From: Roseococcus suduntuyensis
Lineage (GTDB): Bacteria; Pseudomonadota; Alphaproteobacteria; Acetobacterales; Acetobacteraceae
NCBI RefSeq assembly: GCF_014196305.1
Contig: NZ_JACIDJ010000001.1
Span: 337,683-401,682 of the forward strand
Direction of reading: 5' to 3'
Length of the DNA: 64,000 nucleotides
In this document: piece after piece, positions 25,511-33,699 of the stretch
How positions within the stretch are numbered: position 1 is the first letter of the stretch
Layout of the letters: the number at the start of each line of letters is the position of its first letter
Notes under the pieces: model-generated
The model's database searches: none
What the model was told of the DNA's origin: nothing
The model's input: only the letters and a program-made list of their open reading frames with translations
Translations under genes and position numbers: made by a program

Positions 25511-26916
25511 TATGCCTTCAGCAGCTTCTTCACCCCATTGGCCATGGGGCGCTTGCCCTCGCCCACATAGGCCTCGTGGTTGTCCTCGATGAAGGCGGGG
25601 TCGTAGAGGTAGTTCACCATAAGGCCGGCACTTTCGCGCATCCCCTTCTCGGAGGTGTCGCCGCGCCAGTTCACCCGCTCCACCCGTGCGCCGTTGGAGA
25701 GGTGGAAATGCGCCACGGGGTCGGCCGCGCGCTTGGGGTCGCGCGCCCCCTCCACCGCGACCCAACGCGCGCAGAGCCGCGTCAGCACGCCTTCCAGCGC
25801 CTTGTTCGCCGCGGCGTCCAGGTTGCGGCGGCCCAGCAGCAGATGCAGCGCGGTCAGCGGCGCGACCTCGGGCGCGGCACCGCTGGCGGCGCGGAGGGCG
25901 TTGGCCTCGTCGGGCGTGAGCAGCGTGGCATCGCCCGCCTCCTCGCTCTTGGAGAGCCAGCGGCAGAAGCCCGGCACCGGCGAGAGGGTGGCGAATTGCC
26001 TGAGGTTCGTGAATTCGCGCCCCAGCACCTCCACCACCCGTTTGATGAGGAAGTTGCCGAAGGCGATCCCGTCCAGCCCGCGCTGGCAGTTGTTGATGGA
26101 GTAGAAGATGGCGGTGTCGGCCTGGGTGGGGTCCAGCACGTCGGCCGTCGGGTCCAGCAGCGCCTGCACGCTGGCGGCGAGCCCCTTCACCAGCGCGATC
26201 TCCACGAAGATCAGCGGCTCCTCCGGCATGCGGGGGTGGAAGAAGGCGTAGCAGCGGCGGTCGGAATCGAGGCGGTTCTTGAGGTCGTCCCAGCTTTCGA
26301 TGCGATGCACCGCCTCATAACGGATCAGCTTCTCCAGCAGCGCGGCGGGCGAGTTCCAATCAATTCGGCGCAGTTCGAGGAAGCCCACGTCGAACCAGGC
26401 GGCCAGCAGCCCGCGCAGGTCGGCTTCCAGGGCGCGCAGCAGCGGGTCGCCCTCGGCGGCGCGGAGCAGATCCTCGCGCAGATCCACCAGCAGGCGCATG
26501 CCGTCCGGGATGGCGGCGAACTGCTGCAACAGCCGGATGCGGGGCGCTTCCAGCGCGCGGCGCATCCGCACCTTGGCGGCGGCGCGGGCGGCGGGGTCGG
26601 GTGCTGCGCTCCAGGCGGCGATGGCCTCCTCGACGGATTTCTGGTCGGCGTCGAAGCCGGCCAGGGTGCGAAGGAAGGCGAGGCGTTCCTCGCGCGGCAG
26701 GCTGCGGTAGGCGGTGGCCAGCAGGGCGGCACGGCCACGGGCCGAGACCTCGCCCCCCTTGCCCGCCAGGCAGGCGCGCATCTGGGCCGCGATGTCGAGG
26801 TTCTCGGCCTCGCGCGGCCCCACGCGATCCGCCATGTCGCGCCACAGGCCCGTGACGCGGCGGAGCGCGCGGTCCATCAGGGTTTCGCCGGCAGGCAGGA
26901 CCGTGTCAGGCATCAT
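25510..26916 (-). CDS. mcd: Malonyl-CoA decarboxylase
   Basis: This 468-aa enzyme converts malonyl-CoA to acetyl-CoA and CO2. It shows the helical N-terminal domain (residues about 30-160; LEAPRIRLLQQFAAIPDGMR) and the GNAT-like catalytic domain (RIDWNSPAALLEKLIRYEAV, DTAIFYSINNCQRGLDGI, FGNFLIKRVVEVL). The motif HFHLSNGARVERVNW and the closing ESAGLMVNYLYD are present; the His in HFHLSNGA is the conserved catalytic one in this family. Two adjacent ATGs (26916 and 26913) follow GGAGACG; the second has the better spacing. It lies 8 bases after the NAD(P)HX repair gene and ends against a REP-like unit. No malonate transporter or ligase is adjacent. Confidence 0.93.
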   Translation of the reverse strand: MMPDTVLPAGETLMDRALRRVTGLWRDMADRVGPREAENLDIAAQMRACLAGKGGEVSARGRAALLATAYRSLPREERLAFLRTLAGFDADQKSVEEAIAAWSAAPDPAARAAAKVRMRRALEAPRIRLLQQFAAIPDGMRLLVDLREDLLRAAEGDPLLRALEADLRGLLAAWFDVGFLELRRIDWNSPAALLEKLIRYEAVHRIESWDDLKNRLDSDRRCYAFFHPRMPEEPLIFVEIALVKGLAASVQALLDPTADVLDPTQADTAIFYSINNCQRGLDGIAFGNFLIKRVVEVLGREFTNLRQFATLSPVPGFCRWLSKSEEAGDATLLTPDEANALRAASGAAPEVAPLTALHLLLGRRNLDAAANKALEGVLTRLCARWVAVEGARDPKRAADPVAHFHLSNGARVERVNWRGDTSEKGMRESAGLMVNYLYDPAFIEDNHEAYVGEGKRPMANGVKKLLKA

Positions 26917-26924
26917 CGTCTCCG

Positions 26925-28370
26925 TCAGTCCGGCAATGTAGCGCGGAAATATCCGGAAACAAAGGACGATTGGGCCGCTTCCAGGCTTTCGGGCAAGTCC
27001 TCCGCCAGCAGGCCGGGACCGGCGTGGCGCGCGGCGGCACCCTGCCACCAGGCGGCGGCGGCGGCGGCCTCGAAGGGCTCCATCCCCTGCGCCAGCAGCG
27101 CGGCGGCCATGCCCGCCAGCACATCGCCCGTGCCGCCGGTGGCAAGCCAGGGCGGCGCGCCATGGTTGATGACGAGGCGGCCATCGGGCGCGGCGATGAG
27201 GGTGTCGCTTCCCTTCAGCAGCACCACGGCGCCCGTCCGCGCGGCGGCGGCGCGCACCGTGGCGGGCCGGTCCTCGCCGGGCGGGCCGAAGAGGCGCGTG
27301 AACTCGCCCGCATGGGGGGTGAGGAGGGCGGCGCCGGACAGCAACTCGGGCGCCCCGGCGCAGGCGGTCAGCGCCCCGGCGTCCAGCACCGTGGCGCGTC
27401 GCGCGGCGTGCAGCGCGGCCAGCGCCGCGCGGGTGGCGCCATCGAGCGGCAATCCGGGGCCGGCCAGGAAGACGGCGCGCGGCAGGGCCTCGATCAGCGC
27501 AGCGAGCGGCGCCTCGCTGACCAGCATTCCCGGTTCCGCGAGGCGCAGCCCGCGCGCCAGGCCAGGGTCCGCGCAGGCCAGCGTCACCAGCCCCGCCCCG
27601 GCGCGCCGTGCCGCCTGGGCGGCGAGGCGTGCGGCGCCCGGCATCTCCGTCCCGCACAGTACCACCACATGCCCACGGCTGTGCTTGTGCGTGGCCGCGC
27701 CGGGCCGGGGCAGCGTCCAGAGCGCCGGGCCATTGGCGAAGGCGCGCGGGGCGATGGCGTCCAGCACGTGGGCGGGCAGGCCGATATCGGCCAGCGCCAC
27801 CTCGCCGCAGAGGTCGCGCCCCGGGTTCAACAGATGCCCCGGCTTGCGGCGGAAGAAGGTGATGGTCAGCGCGGCCTGGGGCGCGAAGCCGCGCACGGCA
27901 CCCGTGGCGCCGCAGACGCCGGAGGGCATATCCACCGCCACCAGCGGCGCCGCGACACCCCGCAGCAGGTCCGCCAGCCCCGGCTCCAGCGGCCGCGCCA
28001 GCCCGGCGCCGAACAGCGCGTCCACCACCAGCCCGGCGCGCGCGATCGTGGCCGCGGTCAGTGGTCGCACCGGCCCCCGCCAGCGCGCGGCGGCACCGGC
28101 CGCATCGCTGCCCGGGCGCGGCGGGGCCAGCGGGGCCACCGCCACGCCCCATCCCGCGCGCTCCAGGTGTCGGGCGGCCACATAGCCATCCCCGCCATTG
28201 TTGCCCGGCCCGGCCAGTACCAGCACGCGGCAGGGGCGGAAGCGCGCCTGGATGGCGCGGGCCACGGCGCGCCCCGCCGCCTCCATCAGCGCGGGGCCGT
28301 TGCCGGCCAGCCGGTCGGCCTCGGCCATCTCGGCGGGGGTCAGCAAGGCCAGGTCGGATCGGGTGGACAT
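26925..28370 (-). CDS. nnr: Bifunctional NAD(P)HX epimerase/dehydratase
   Basis: This 481-aa metabolite-repair enzyme restores damaged hydrated NADH/NADPH. The N-terminal epimerase domain (about residues 1-205) has VLAGPGNNGGDGYVAARHL and VDMPSGVCGATGAV. The C-terminal ADP-dependent dehydratase domain (about 215-475) has SRGHVVVLCG, LLTPHAGEFTRLFG, VVLLKGSDTLIA and WLATGGTGDVLAGM. The ATG at 28370 (MSTRSDLALLTP) is favoured over a TTG at 28379 because AAGGGG is about 10 bases from the ATG but only one base from the TTG. It is divergent from the sulfite dehydrogenase gene across only 50 bases. Confidence 0.94.
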   Translation of the reverse strand: MSTRSDLALLTPAEMAEADRLAGNGPALMEAAGRAVARAIQARFRPCRVLVLAGPGNNGGDGYVAARHLERAGWGVAVAPLAPPRPGSDAAGAAARWRGPVRPLTAATIARAGLVVDALFGAGLARPLEPGLADLLRGVAAPLVAVDMPSGVCGATGAVRGFAPQAALTITFFRRKPGHLLNPGRDLCGEVALADIGLPAHVLDAIAPRAFANGPALWTLPRPGAATHKHSRGHVVVLCGTEMPGAARLAAQAARRAGAGLVTLACADPGLARGLRLAEPGMLVSEAPLAALIEALPRAVFLAGPGLPLDGATRAALAALHAARRATVLDAGALTACAGAPELLSGAALLTPHAGEFTRLFGPPGEDRPATVRAAAARTGAVVLLKGSDTLIAAPDGRLVINHGAPPWLATGGTGDVLAGMAAALLAQGMEPFEAAAAAAWWQGAAARHAGPGLLAEDLPESLEAAQSSFVSGYFRATLPD

Positions 28371-28420
28371 ATGTGCCAAACCCCTTAAGAATGCCCAGAG
28401 AATTGAGGGAGGACGTTGAG

Positions 28421-29746
28421 ATGAAAAAGGCTTTCCGCACCGAACGCAGTGCCGCCGAACTCTACGCCGATGATCCCGAACGCGCCGATGCCCTGGTGTG
28501 GAACCGGCGCGGCGCGCTGAAGGGCGCCGCGCTGGCCGCCATGGGCACCGCGGTGGGCGGCGCCATTTCTTTCTCGGCCCAGATGCCCGAGGGCACGCTG
28601 CCCGCCCTCTTCACCCGCCCCGCCGCCGCCCAAGGCGCCTCCGGCCCGCAGATGATGCGGATCGACGGCAAGGTGGAGATGATCCTTCAGGGCGAGCGCC
28701 CGCTGGTGCTGGAAGCGCCCGAGACCGCGCTGGACGATGCCGTCACGCCCAACGACAAGATCTTCGTCCGCAACAACGGCCAGCTCCCCGAGGTCGCGTC
28801 GAACCCCGATGGCTGGCGCGTCACGATTGACGGCGAGGTGAACACCCCACTGACGCTGACGGTGGCCGAGTTGCGGAGCCGCTTCCAGAACGTGACGCTC
28901 CAGCTCCAGATGGAATGCGGTGGCAATGGCCGCGCGCAGTTCCAGCCGCAGACGCGCGGCAACCAGTGGGGCAATGGCGCCATCTGCAACGCGGCCTGGA
29001 CCGGCGTGCGCCTGCGCGACGTGCTGCGCGCCGCCGGCGTGAAGGACAGCGGGCGCTACACCGGCCATTTCGGCGCGGACCCGCATCTGTCGGGCGCCAC
29101 CGACCGCGCTGCCATCAGCCGTGGCATGCCCGTCGCCAAGGCCATGGACGAGGACACGCTGATCGCCTTCGCGGTGAATGGCGGGCCCATCCCGCACATC
29201 AACGGCGCGCCCGTGCGGATGCTGGTGCCGGGCTGGCCGGGCAGCCTCAGCCAGAAGTGGTTCACGCGCATCACCCTGCTGCCGCAGCCGCATCGCGGCC
29301 AGGGCATGGGCGGCACCAGCTACCGCATGCCGGTGCGGCCCATCGTGCCCGGCAGCAGCAATGACGGCGCGGATTTCGCGGACATGACCTCCATGCCCGT
29401 GCGGTCCATCCTGTCCTCGCACGCGCATGGCACGCGGCTGGCGGCGGGCACCCGCAGCCTGGACCTGCGCGGCGCGGCCTGGGCGGGCGACCATACGGTG
29501 CGCGCCGTCCATGCCAGCGTGGATTTCGGCCAGACCTGGACCGAGATGCGCGTCGCCGCCCCCGCCAACCGCCATGCCTGGCAGCGCTGGGAAGGCCGCG
29601 TGGCCCTGCCCTCCGACGGCTATTACGAGGTGTGGTATCGCGCCACCGACAGCGAGGGCCGCATGCAGCCGCACGCGCCCGCCAACTGGAACCCGCAGGG
29701 CTATGGCGCCAACGCCATCAGCCGCGCCGCGATCCTGGTGGGCTGA
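28421..29746 (+). CDS. sorA: SorA/SorT-type molybdenum sulfite dehydrogenase, catalytic subunit
   Basis: This 441-aa molybdopterin enzyme of the sulfite oxidase family is predicted to oxidise sulfite to sulfate in the periplasm. The molybdenum-ligating cysteine is Cys166 in LQLQMECGGNGR. Other family blocks are FVRNNGQLPEV, the cofactor-pocket PVRMLVPGWPGS and the C-terminal dimer domain with RAVHASVDFGQTWTE. A Tat-like twin-arginine (NRRGALKGAALAAMG, about residue 29) sits unusually far from the start, after a charged 27-residue leader, as in some SorA/SoxC relatives. GAGGGAGG precedes the ATG. It overlaps the cytochrome gene by one base (TGATG). SoxC sulfane dehydrogenase is the main alternative, but no other sox genes are nearby. 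Confidence 0.87.
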   Translation: MKKAFRTERSAAELYADDPERADALVWNRRGALKGAALAAMGTAVGGAISFSAQMPEGTLPALFTRPAAAQGASGPQMMRIDGKVEMILQGERPLVLEAPETALDDAVTPNDKIFVRNNGQLPEVASNPDGWRVTIDGEVNTPLTLTVAELRSRFQNVTLQLQMECGGNGRAQFQPQTRGNQWGNGAICNAAWTGVRLRDVLRAAGVKDSGRYTGHFGADPHLSGATDRAAISRGMPVAKAMDEDTLIAFAVNGGPIPHINGAPVRMLVPGWPGSLSQKWFTRITLLPQPHRGQGMGGTSYRMPVRPIVPGSSNDGADFADMTSMPVRSILSSHAHGTRLAAGTRSLDLRGAAWAGDHTVRAVHASVDFGQTWTEMRVAAPANRHAWQRWEGRVALPSDGYYEVWYRATDSEGRMQPHAPANWNPQGYGANAISRAAILVG

Positions 29747-30105
29747 TGCTGCGTCAGCTTGCCTTCGCGCTGATGCTGGGCGGGGGCTTGGCCCTCGCCC
29801 CGCATGTCATCGCCCAGACCAGCCTCGACCAGGCGACGCAGCCCACCGAGGAACCTTCCATCCTCCCCGCCGGAGAGGGGCAGGAAGAGGTTTTCTACGC
29901 CTGCACCGCCTGCCACAGCACCGCGATCATCCGCCGCAGCCGCTTCAGCGAAGCCCGCTGGGACGAGCTGATGACCTGGATGACCGAGGTGCACGGGATG
30001 GCACCGCTGGAAGGCGATGAGCGCCGCCTGATCGTGACCTACCTGGCCCAGCATTTCGGCCCGGCCCAGACGCGCCCCGGCGCCCGCAACCCCTTCCTGA
30101 ACTGA
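29746..30105 (+). CDS. sorB: Small periplasmic c-type cytochrome partner of the sulfite dehydrogenase
   Basis: This 119-aa protein has a signal peptide (QLAFALMLGGGLALAPHVIA) and one haem c site, CTACH (Cys53, Cys56, His57). Methionines in ELMTWMTEVHGM are candidates for the sixth ligand. It would take electrons from the molybdenum subunit, like SorB. Its start codon overlaps the upstream stop (TGATG), so the two subunits are made together. Confidence 0.88.
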   Translation: MLRQLAFALMLGGGLALAPHVIAQTSLDQATQPTEEPSILPAGEGQEEVFYACTACHSTAIIRRSRFSEARWDELMTWMTEVHGMAPLEGDERRLIVTYLAQHFGPAQTRPGARNPFLN

Positions 30106-30113
30106 AGGACCGC

Positions 30114-30743
30114 GTGGCGCTCACCATCGCCTGCCTGCACACGGGCGCCTCCAACGCCGCGCTGTTCGACGCCGCGGCCGCCGCCCTGCCCGGCGGCGCC
30201 CTGCGGCTGACCCATGAATGCCGCCCCGAATGGCTCCGCACGCCCGATGCCGCGCTGCTGGAAGAGGTGGCGGCGCTGCTGCGCGCCATGGCCCAGGGCG
30301 CGGATGCCGTGCTGCTGACCTGCTCGACCATCGGCGAGGCGGTGGAGCGGGCGCAGGACGCCCCCCGCCCCGTGCTGCGCGCCGATGCCGCGCTGGCCGC
30401 CGCCGCCGCGCGTTCGGGCGGCGAGGTGACGGTGCTCTATGCCGCGCCCAGCACGCGGGCCAGCACCTGGAAGCTGTTCTCCGAGGCCGCGGCGCAGACC
30501 GGCGCCGATGTCGGGCTCTACGGCGTGCCCGGCGCCTGGGCGCTGTTCCAGGAAGGCAAGTTCGAGGAATACCACGCCGCCATCGCCCAGGCGGCACGCG
30601 GCCGGCGGGGGCGGGTGGCGCTGGCCCAGGCCTCCATGGCCCCCGCCGCCGCGCTGCTGCCCGAGGCCCCGCCTCTGACCGTGCCGGGCACCGCCGTGAT
30701 GGCCGCGGCGCGCGCTGCGTTGCAGCATCGCAAAATGGGGTAG
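30114..30743 (+). CDS. Asp/Glu/hydantoin racemase-like protein
   Basis: This 209-aa soluble protein resembles the aspartate/glutamate racemase superfamily. ADAVLLTCSTIGEAVERA gives the first active-site cysteine (Cys70) and RPVLRADAALA follows. The second half has RVALAQASMAPAAALLP, where racemases carry the second cysteine; here the position appears to be Ser. Loss of one cysteine argues against a simple racemase and for a decarboxylase- or hydrolase-like branch of the fold. It begins with GTG at 30114 after GAAGGA, 8 bases after sorB, so it may be co-transcribed with sorAB, though no link to sulfite is obvious. Confidence 0.7.
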   Translation: MALTIACLHTGASNAALFDAAAAALPGGALRLTHECRPEWLRTPDAALLEEVAALLRAMAQGADAVLLTCSTIGEAVERAQDAPRPVLRADAALAAAAARSGGEVTVLYAAPSTRASTWKLFSEAAAQTGADVGLYGVPGAWALFQEGKFEEYHAAIAQAARGRRGRVALAQASMAPAAALLPEAPPLTVPGTAVMAAARAALQHRKMG

Positions 30744-30747
30744 GGTG

Positions 30748-30764
30748 GGTCCGCGAATCGGACC
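30748..30764 (+). promoter_or_regulatory. Hairpin just ahead of the parA-like gene
   Basis: A perfect 6-bp stem (GGTCCG / CGGACC) with a 5-base CGAAT loop lies 15 bases before the start codon, just upstream of the GCAGGGGGA ribosome site. It could separate expression of the racemase-like and ParA-like genes or modulate translation of the latter. Confidence 0.45.
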
Positions 30765-30779
30765 AGCAGGGGGACGGCC

Positions 30780-31403
30780 ATGGCCTTCGTCATCACCGTC
30801 GCGCAGCAGAAGGGGGGGGCGGGCAAGTCCACCCTGGCGGCCAACCTCGCCGTGGCGCTGGGCGAGGGCGGCGGCCGTGTCGCCCTGCTCGACACCGACC
30901 CCCAGGGCACGCTGGCGCGCTGGCAGGCGCTGCGCGGGGCCGATGCCGGGCCGCTCGCCTTCGAGGCGCCGGCCGGCTGGCGCGTGCAGGGCGCCTTGGA
31001 CCGCCACCGCCGCGAGGCCGATTTCGTGGTGATCGACACGCCGCCCCATGCCGAGACCGAATCCCGCCTGGCCATCCGCGCCGCCAACCTGGTGCTGGTG
31101 CCGCTGCAACCCTCCCTGCCCGACCTCTGGGCCAGCGAGGCCACGCTGAACCTCGCCGAAGCCGAGCGCCGCGACTATCGCCTGGTGCTGAACCGCATGC
31201 CGCCCACCGGCAAGCTGCGCGACGTGATCCTGGGCGAGCTCGCCCGCCGTGGGTCGCCGGTGCTGGAGGAGAGGCTGGGCAACCGTTCCGCCTTCGCCGC
31301 CGCCTTCGCCCTGGGCATGGGGGTGACGGAAAGCGAGCCGCGCGGCATGGCGGCGTCCGAGATGCGGGCGCTGGCGGCGGCGCTGCGAGGCTTCACCCCC
31401 TGA
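30780..31403 (+). CDS. Orphan ParA/MinD-family ATPase
   Basis: This 207-aa P-loop ATPase has the deviant Walker A KGGAGKST at residues 11-18, the switch-I region LLDTDPQGTLARW and Walker B-like FVVIDTPPHAE. It is short and lacks the N-terminal DNA-binding extension of chromosomal ParA. It thus resembles orphan ParA-like proteins that position cargo (chemoreceptors, storage granules, secretion machines) or partition plasmids. No parB or parS-like partner lies next to it. The 69-base gap downstream contains two copies of GAACTTTCCG at 31402 and 31418, the first overlapping the stop codon. Confidence 0.85.
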   Translation: MAFVITVAQQKGGAGKSTLAANLAVALGEGGGRVALLDTDPQGTLARWQALRGADAGPLAFEAPAGWRVQGALDRHRREADFVVIDTPPHAETESRLAIRAANLVLVPLQPSLPDLWASEATLNLAEAERRDYRLVLNRMPPTGKLRDVILGELARRGSPVLEERLGNRSAFAAAFALGMGVTESEPRGMAASEMRALAAALRGFTP

Positions 31404-31472
31404 ACTTTCCGAGGCGGGAACTTTCCGCGCGGGGTCATTCCAACAGTGGCAGTCAGGGATTAGCTTGGTTCC

Positions 31473-31931
31473 ATGATCTCCAACCTCGCCTACACGCTTC
31501 ACCTCGTCTTCGCCGTGCTCTGGGTCGGTGGCATGGGCTTCGCGCTCATGGCGCTGCGGCCGGCGCTGGCCACGCTCGAACCCGCGCAGCGCATGGCGCT
31601 GATGGGCGGCGTGCACCGGCGCTTCTTCCTGGTGGTGTGGCACGCCGTCGCCATCGTGCTGCTGAGCGGCTATTGGCTGCTCTTCGGCTATTATGGCGGC
31701 TTTCGCGGCGTGGGCTGGCATGTCCACCTGATGCACCTCACGGGCATCCTGATGGCGGCCGTCTTCATCGCCATCTTCACCGGGCCCTGGAAGCAGATGC
31801 GCGCCGCACTCGCCGCCGGCGACACTTCGGGTGCCGCGGCCGCCAATGACCGCATCCGCCAGCTCATCCTGGTGAATTTCGTCCTGGGCATCCTCACCGT
31901 CGGCGTGGCGGGCTGGGGTCGACTGGGATGA
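31473..31931 (+). CDS. CopD-family integral membrane protein
   Basis: This 152-aa protein has four predicted membrane helices: YTLHLVFAVLWVGGMGFAL, VVWHAVAIVLLSGYWLLFGY, MHLTGILMAAVFIAIFTGP and LVNFVLGILTVGVAGWG. The HLVFAVLWVGGMGF and HRRFFLVVW pattern matches small CopD-like proteins, where the histidines may bind haem or copper. The function of the stand-alone short form is not established. It overlaps the GNAT gene downstream by four bases. Confidence 0.78.
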   Translation: MISNLAYTLHLVFAVLWVGGMGFALMALRPALATLEPAQRMALMGGVHRRFFLVVWHAVAIVLLSGYWLLFGYYGGFRGVGWHVHLMHLTGILMAAVFIAIFTGPWKQMRAALAAGDTSGAAAANDRIRQLILVNFVLGILTVGVAGWGRLG

Positions 31932-32359
31932 GCCTTCCCGCGGGCATCTCCATCAGCGACGACGACTATCCGGAGCTGGAGGCCGTCGCCGCCATCCAGC
32001 GCGGGCTGCACGGCTACAACCAGGAGATGGGCGGGCCCTATGACCGCGAGCCGGTGACGGTGCTGGCCCGCGACGAGAACGAGGTGGTGAAGGGCGGCTT
32101 GCTCGGCCTCACCTACTGGAACTGGCTGTTCATCGACTGGCTGTGGCTCTCGCGCGAGATGCGCGGCAAGGGGCTGGGCACCGAGCTGCTGGGCCGCGCC
32201 GAGGCCCTGGCCCGCGCGCGCGGCTGCACCGATGCCTACACCGACACCTTCAGCTTCCAGGCCCCCCATTTCTGGGAGCGCAATGGCTGGCAGGAGGCGG
32301 GGCGGCTGGATGGCATGCCGCCCGGCCATTCGCGCATCTGGTATCGCAAGAAACTGTAG
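31928..32359 (+). CDS. GNAT-family N-acetyltransferase
   Basis: This 143-aa single-domain GNAT protein has the acetyl-CoA loop in LSREMRGKGLGTELLGRAEA and the C-terminal HFWERNGWQEAGRLDGMPPG strand region. The substrate is not predictable. Four-base overlap with the upstream CopD-like gene indicates translational coupling; an MDR dehydrogenase gene follows after 12 bases. Confidence 0.85.
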   Translation: MSLPAGISISDDDYPELEAVAAIQRGLHGYNQEMGGPYDREPVTVLARDENEVVKGGLLGLTYWNWLFIDWLWLSREMRGKGLGTELLGRAEALARARGCTDAYTDTFSFQAPHFWERNGWQEAGRLDGMPPGHSRIWYRKKL

Positions 32360-32371
32360 GAAACACCGTCC

Positions 32372-33349
32372 ATGAAAGCCGCCGTCGTCACCGAGCAGGG
32401 TCTCGTCGTGAAGGAAGTGCCCGTCCCCAAGCCGGGACCGGAGCAGGTGCTGATCCGCCTGCGGGCCATCGGGCTGAACCGCGCGGACCTGGGTGTCGCC
32501 GCCGGCCACAAGCACGGCGCCATGGGCGGGCCGGGCGCCATCCCGGGCCTGGAGGGCGCGGGCGAGGTGGTGGAGGTGGGCAGCGAGGTGCCGGACAGCG
32601 TGCGGCCGGGCATGCGCGTCATGGCCTCCATGGCGGCGTCCTATGCCGAATATGCCCTGGCCGATTGGGGCCGGGTGGCGCCGGTGCCGGACAGCAACCT
32701 TTCCTGGGAACAGGCGGCCACCCTGCCCATCGCGCTGCAGACCATGCATGACGCGGTGGTGACGCACGGGCTGTGCAAGCCTGGTGCCGCCATCATGATC
32801 CAGGGCGCCTCCTCCGGCGTGGGGCTGATGGGCTTGCAGATCGCCCGGCTGATGGGGGCCTCGGTGGTGGTCGGCACCTCCACCAACCCGGAGAAGCGCG
32901 CGCGGCTTTCCGAATTCGGCGCGACGCTGGCCGTGGACACCAACGACCCCGCATGGGTCCAGCAGGTGCTGGACGCCACGGGCGGGCGCGGCGTGGATGC
33001 GGTGGTGGACCAGATCAGCGGGAAGCTCGTCTCGCAGACGCTGGCGGCGACGGCCATTCTCGGGCGCATCGTGAATGTCGGGCGGCTGGGCGGCGCGGTG
33101 GCGGAGTTCGACTTCGACCTGCATGCCGCGCGGCGCATCAGCTATATCGGCGTCACCTTCCGCACGCGCAGCGTGGCCGAGGTGCGCGAGATCGTCCGCC
33201 GCATGCGGGCCGACCTCTGGCCAGCGCTGACCGAAGGCAAGCTCGCCTTGCCGCTCGACCGCGTGTTCCACCTGGACGAGGTGGCCGAGGCGCTGGCCCA
33301 CATGAAGGCCAACCGCCACTTCGGCAAGATCGCGATGGTGACGACGTGA
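32372..33349 (+). CDS. Quinone oxidoreductase-like MDR dehydrogenase
   Basis: This 325-aa NAD(P)H-dependent medium-chain dehydrogenase of the zinc-lacking quinone reductase type has GASSGVGLMGLQIA as the nucleotide loop, an N-terminal GroES-like fold with LRAIGLNRADL and GLEGAGEVVEVG, and HMKANRHFGKIAMV at the end. The cysteine/histidine zinc ligands of alcohol dehydrogenases are absent. It probably reduces quinones or enones; substrate unknown. Its stop overlaps the start of the next small gene. Confidence 0.87.
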   Translation: MKAAVVTEQGLVVKEVPVPKPGPEQVLIRLRAIGLNRADLGVAAGHKHGAMGGPGAIPGLEGAGEVVEVGSEVPDSVRPGMRVMASMAASYAEYALADWGRVAPVPDSNLSWEQAATLPIALQTMHDAVVTHGLCKPGAAIMIQGASSGVGLMGLQIARLMGASVVVGTSTNPEKRARLSEFGATLAVDTNDPAWVQQVLDATGGRGVDAVVDQISGKLVSQTLAATAILGRIVNVGRLGGAVAEFDFDLHAARRISYIGVTFRTRSVAEVREIVRRMRADLWPALTEGKLALPLDRVFHLDEVAEALAHMKANRHFGKIAMVTT

Positions 33350-33699
33350 GGGCTTGGCTGCTGGCGGTGGCGGCGCTGCCGCTGGCCCTGCCCGCCGCCG
33401 CCCAGCCCACCACCTATTGCAACGGGCGGCTGACGGCCGAGGGCTTCGAGGTGCGCGGCACCACGGGGCAAAACCCCCGCTCGCATTTCGTGGCGCATCT
33501 GCGGAACACCCACAGCGTGCCGCTCCGCGTCGTGGTGCTCTTCACCGGCGATGCGCTGGGCCGGCCCGCGGGCACCCCGCGCAGCCTGCCCCCCGGCGCC
33601 ACCTGGTCGGTGCCGCTGGGCTACCAGAACCGCCGCCCCGGCGTGCCGCCCATGACGCCCGACCGTCTGGCGGCGGCCACGCGGATCAGCTGCCAGTAG
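33346..33699 (+). CDS. Small secreted protein of unknown function
   Basis: This 117-aa product starts with GTG overlapping the MDR stop (GTGA). It has a signal peptide (RAWLLAVAALPLALPAAAQ) and a mature part with two cysteines (TTYCNGR near the N-terminus, RISCQ at the C-terminus) that may form a disulfide. The middle (FVAHLRNTHSVPLRVVVLFT, LPPGATWSVPLGYQN) suggests a beta-sandwich. I do not recognise the family. Its 3' end overlaps the convergent SOUL gene by 14 bases. Confidence 0.72.
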   Translation: MRAWLLAVAALPLALPAAAQPTTYCNGRLTAEGFEVRGTTGQNPRSHFVAHLRNTHSVPLRVVVLFTGDALGRPAGTPRSLPPGATWSVPLGYQNRRPGVPPMTPDRLAAATRISCQ

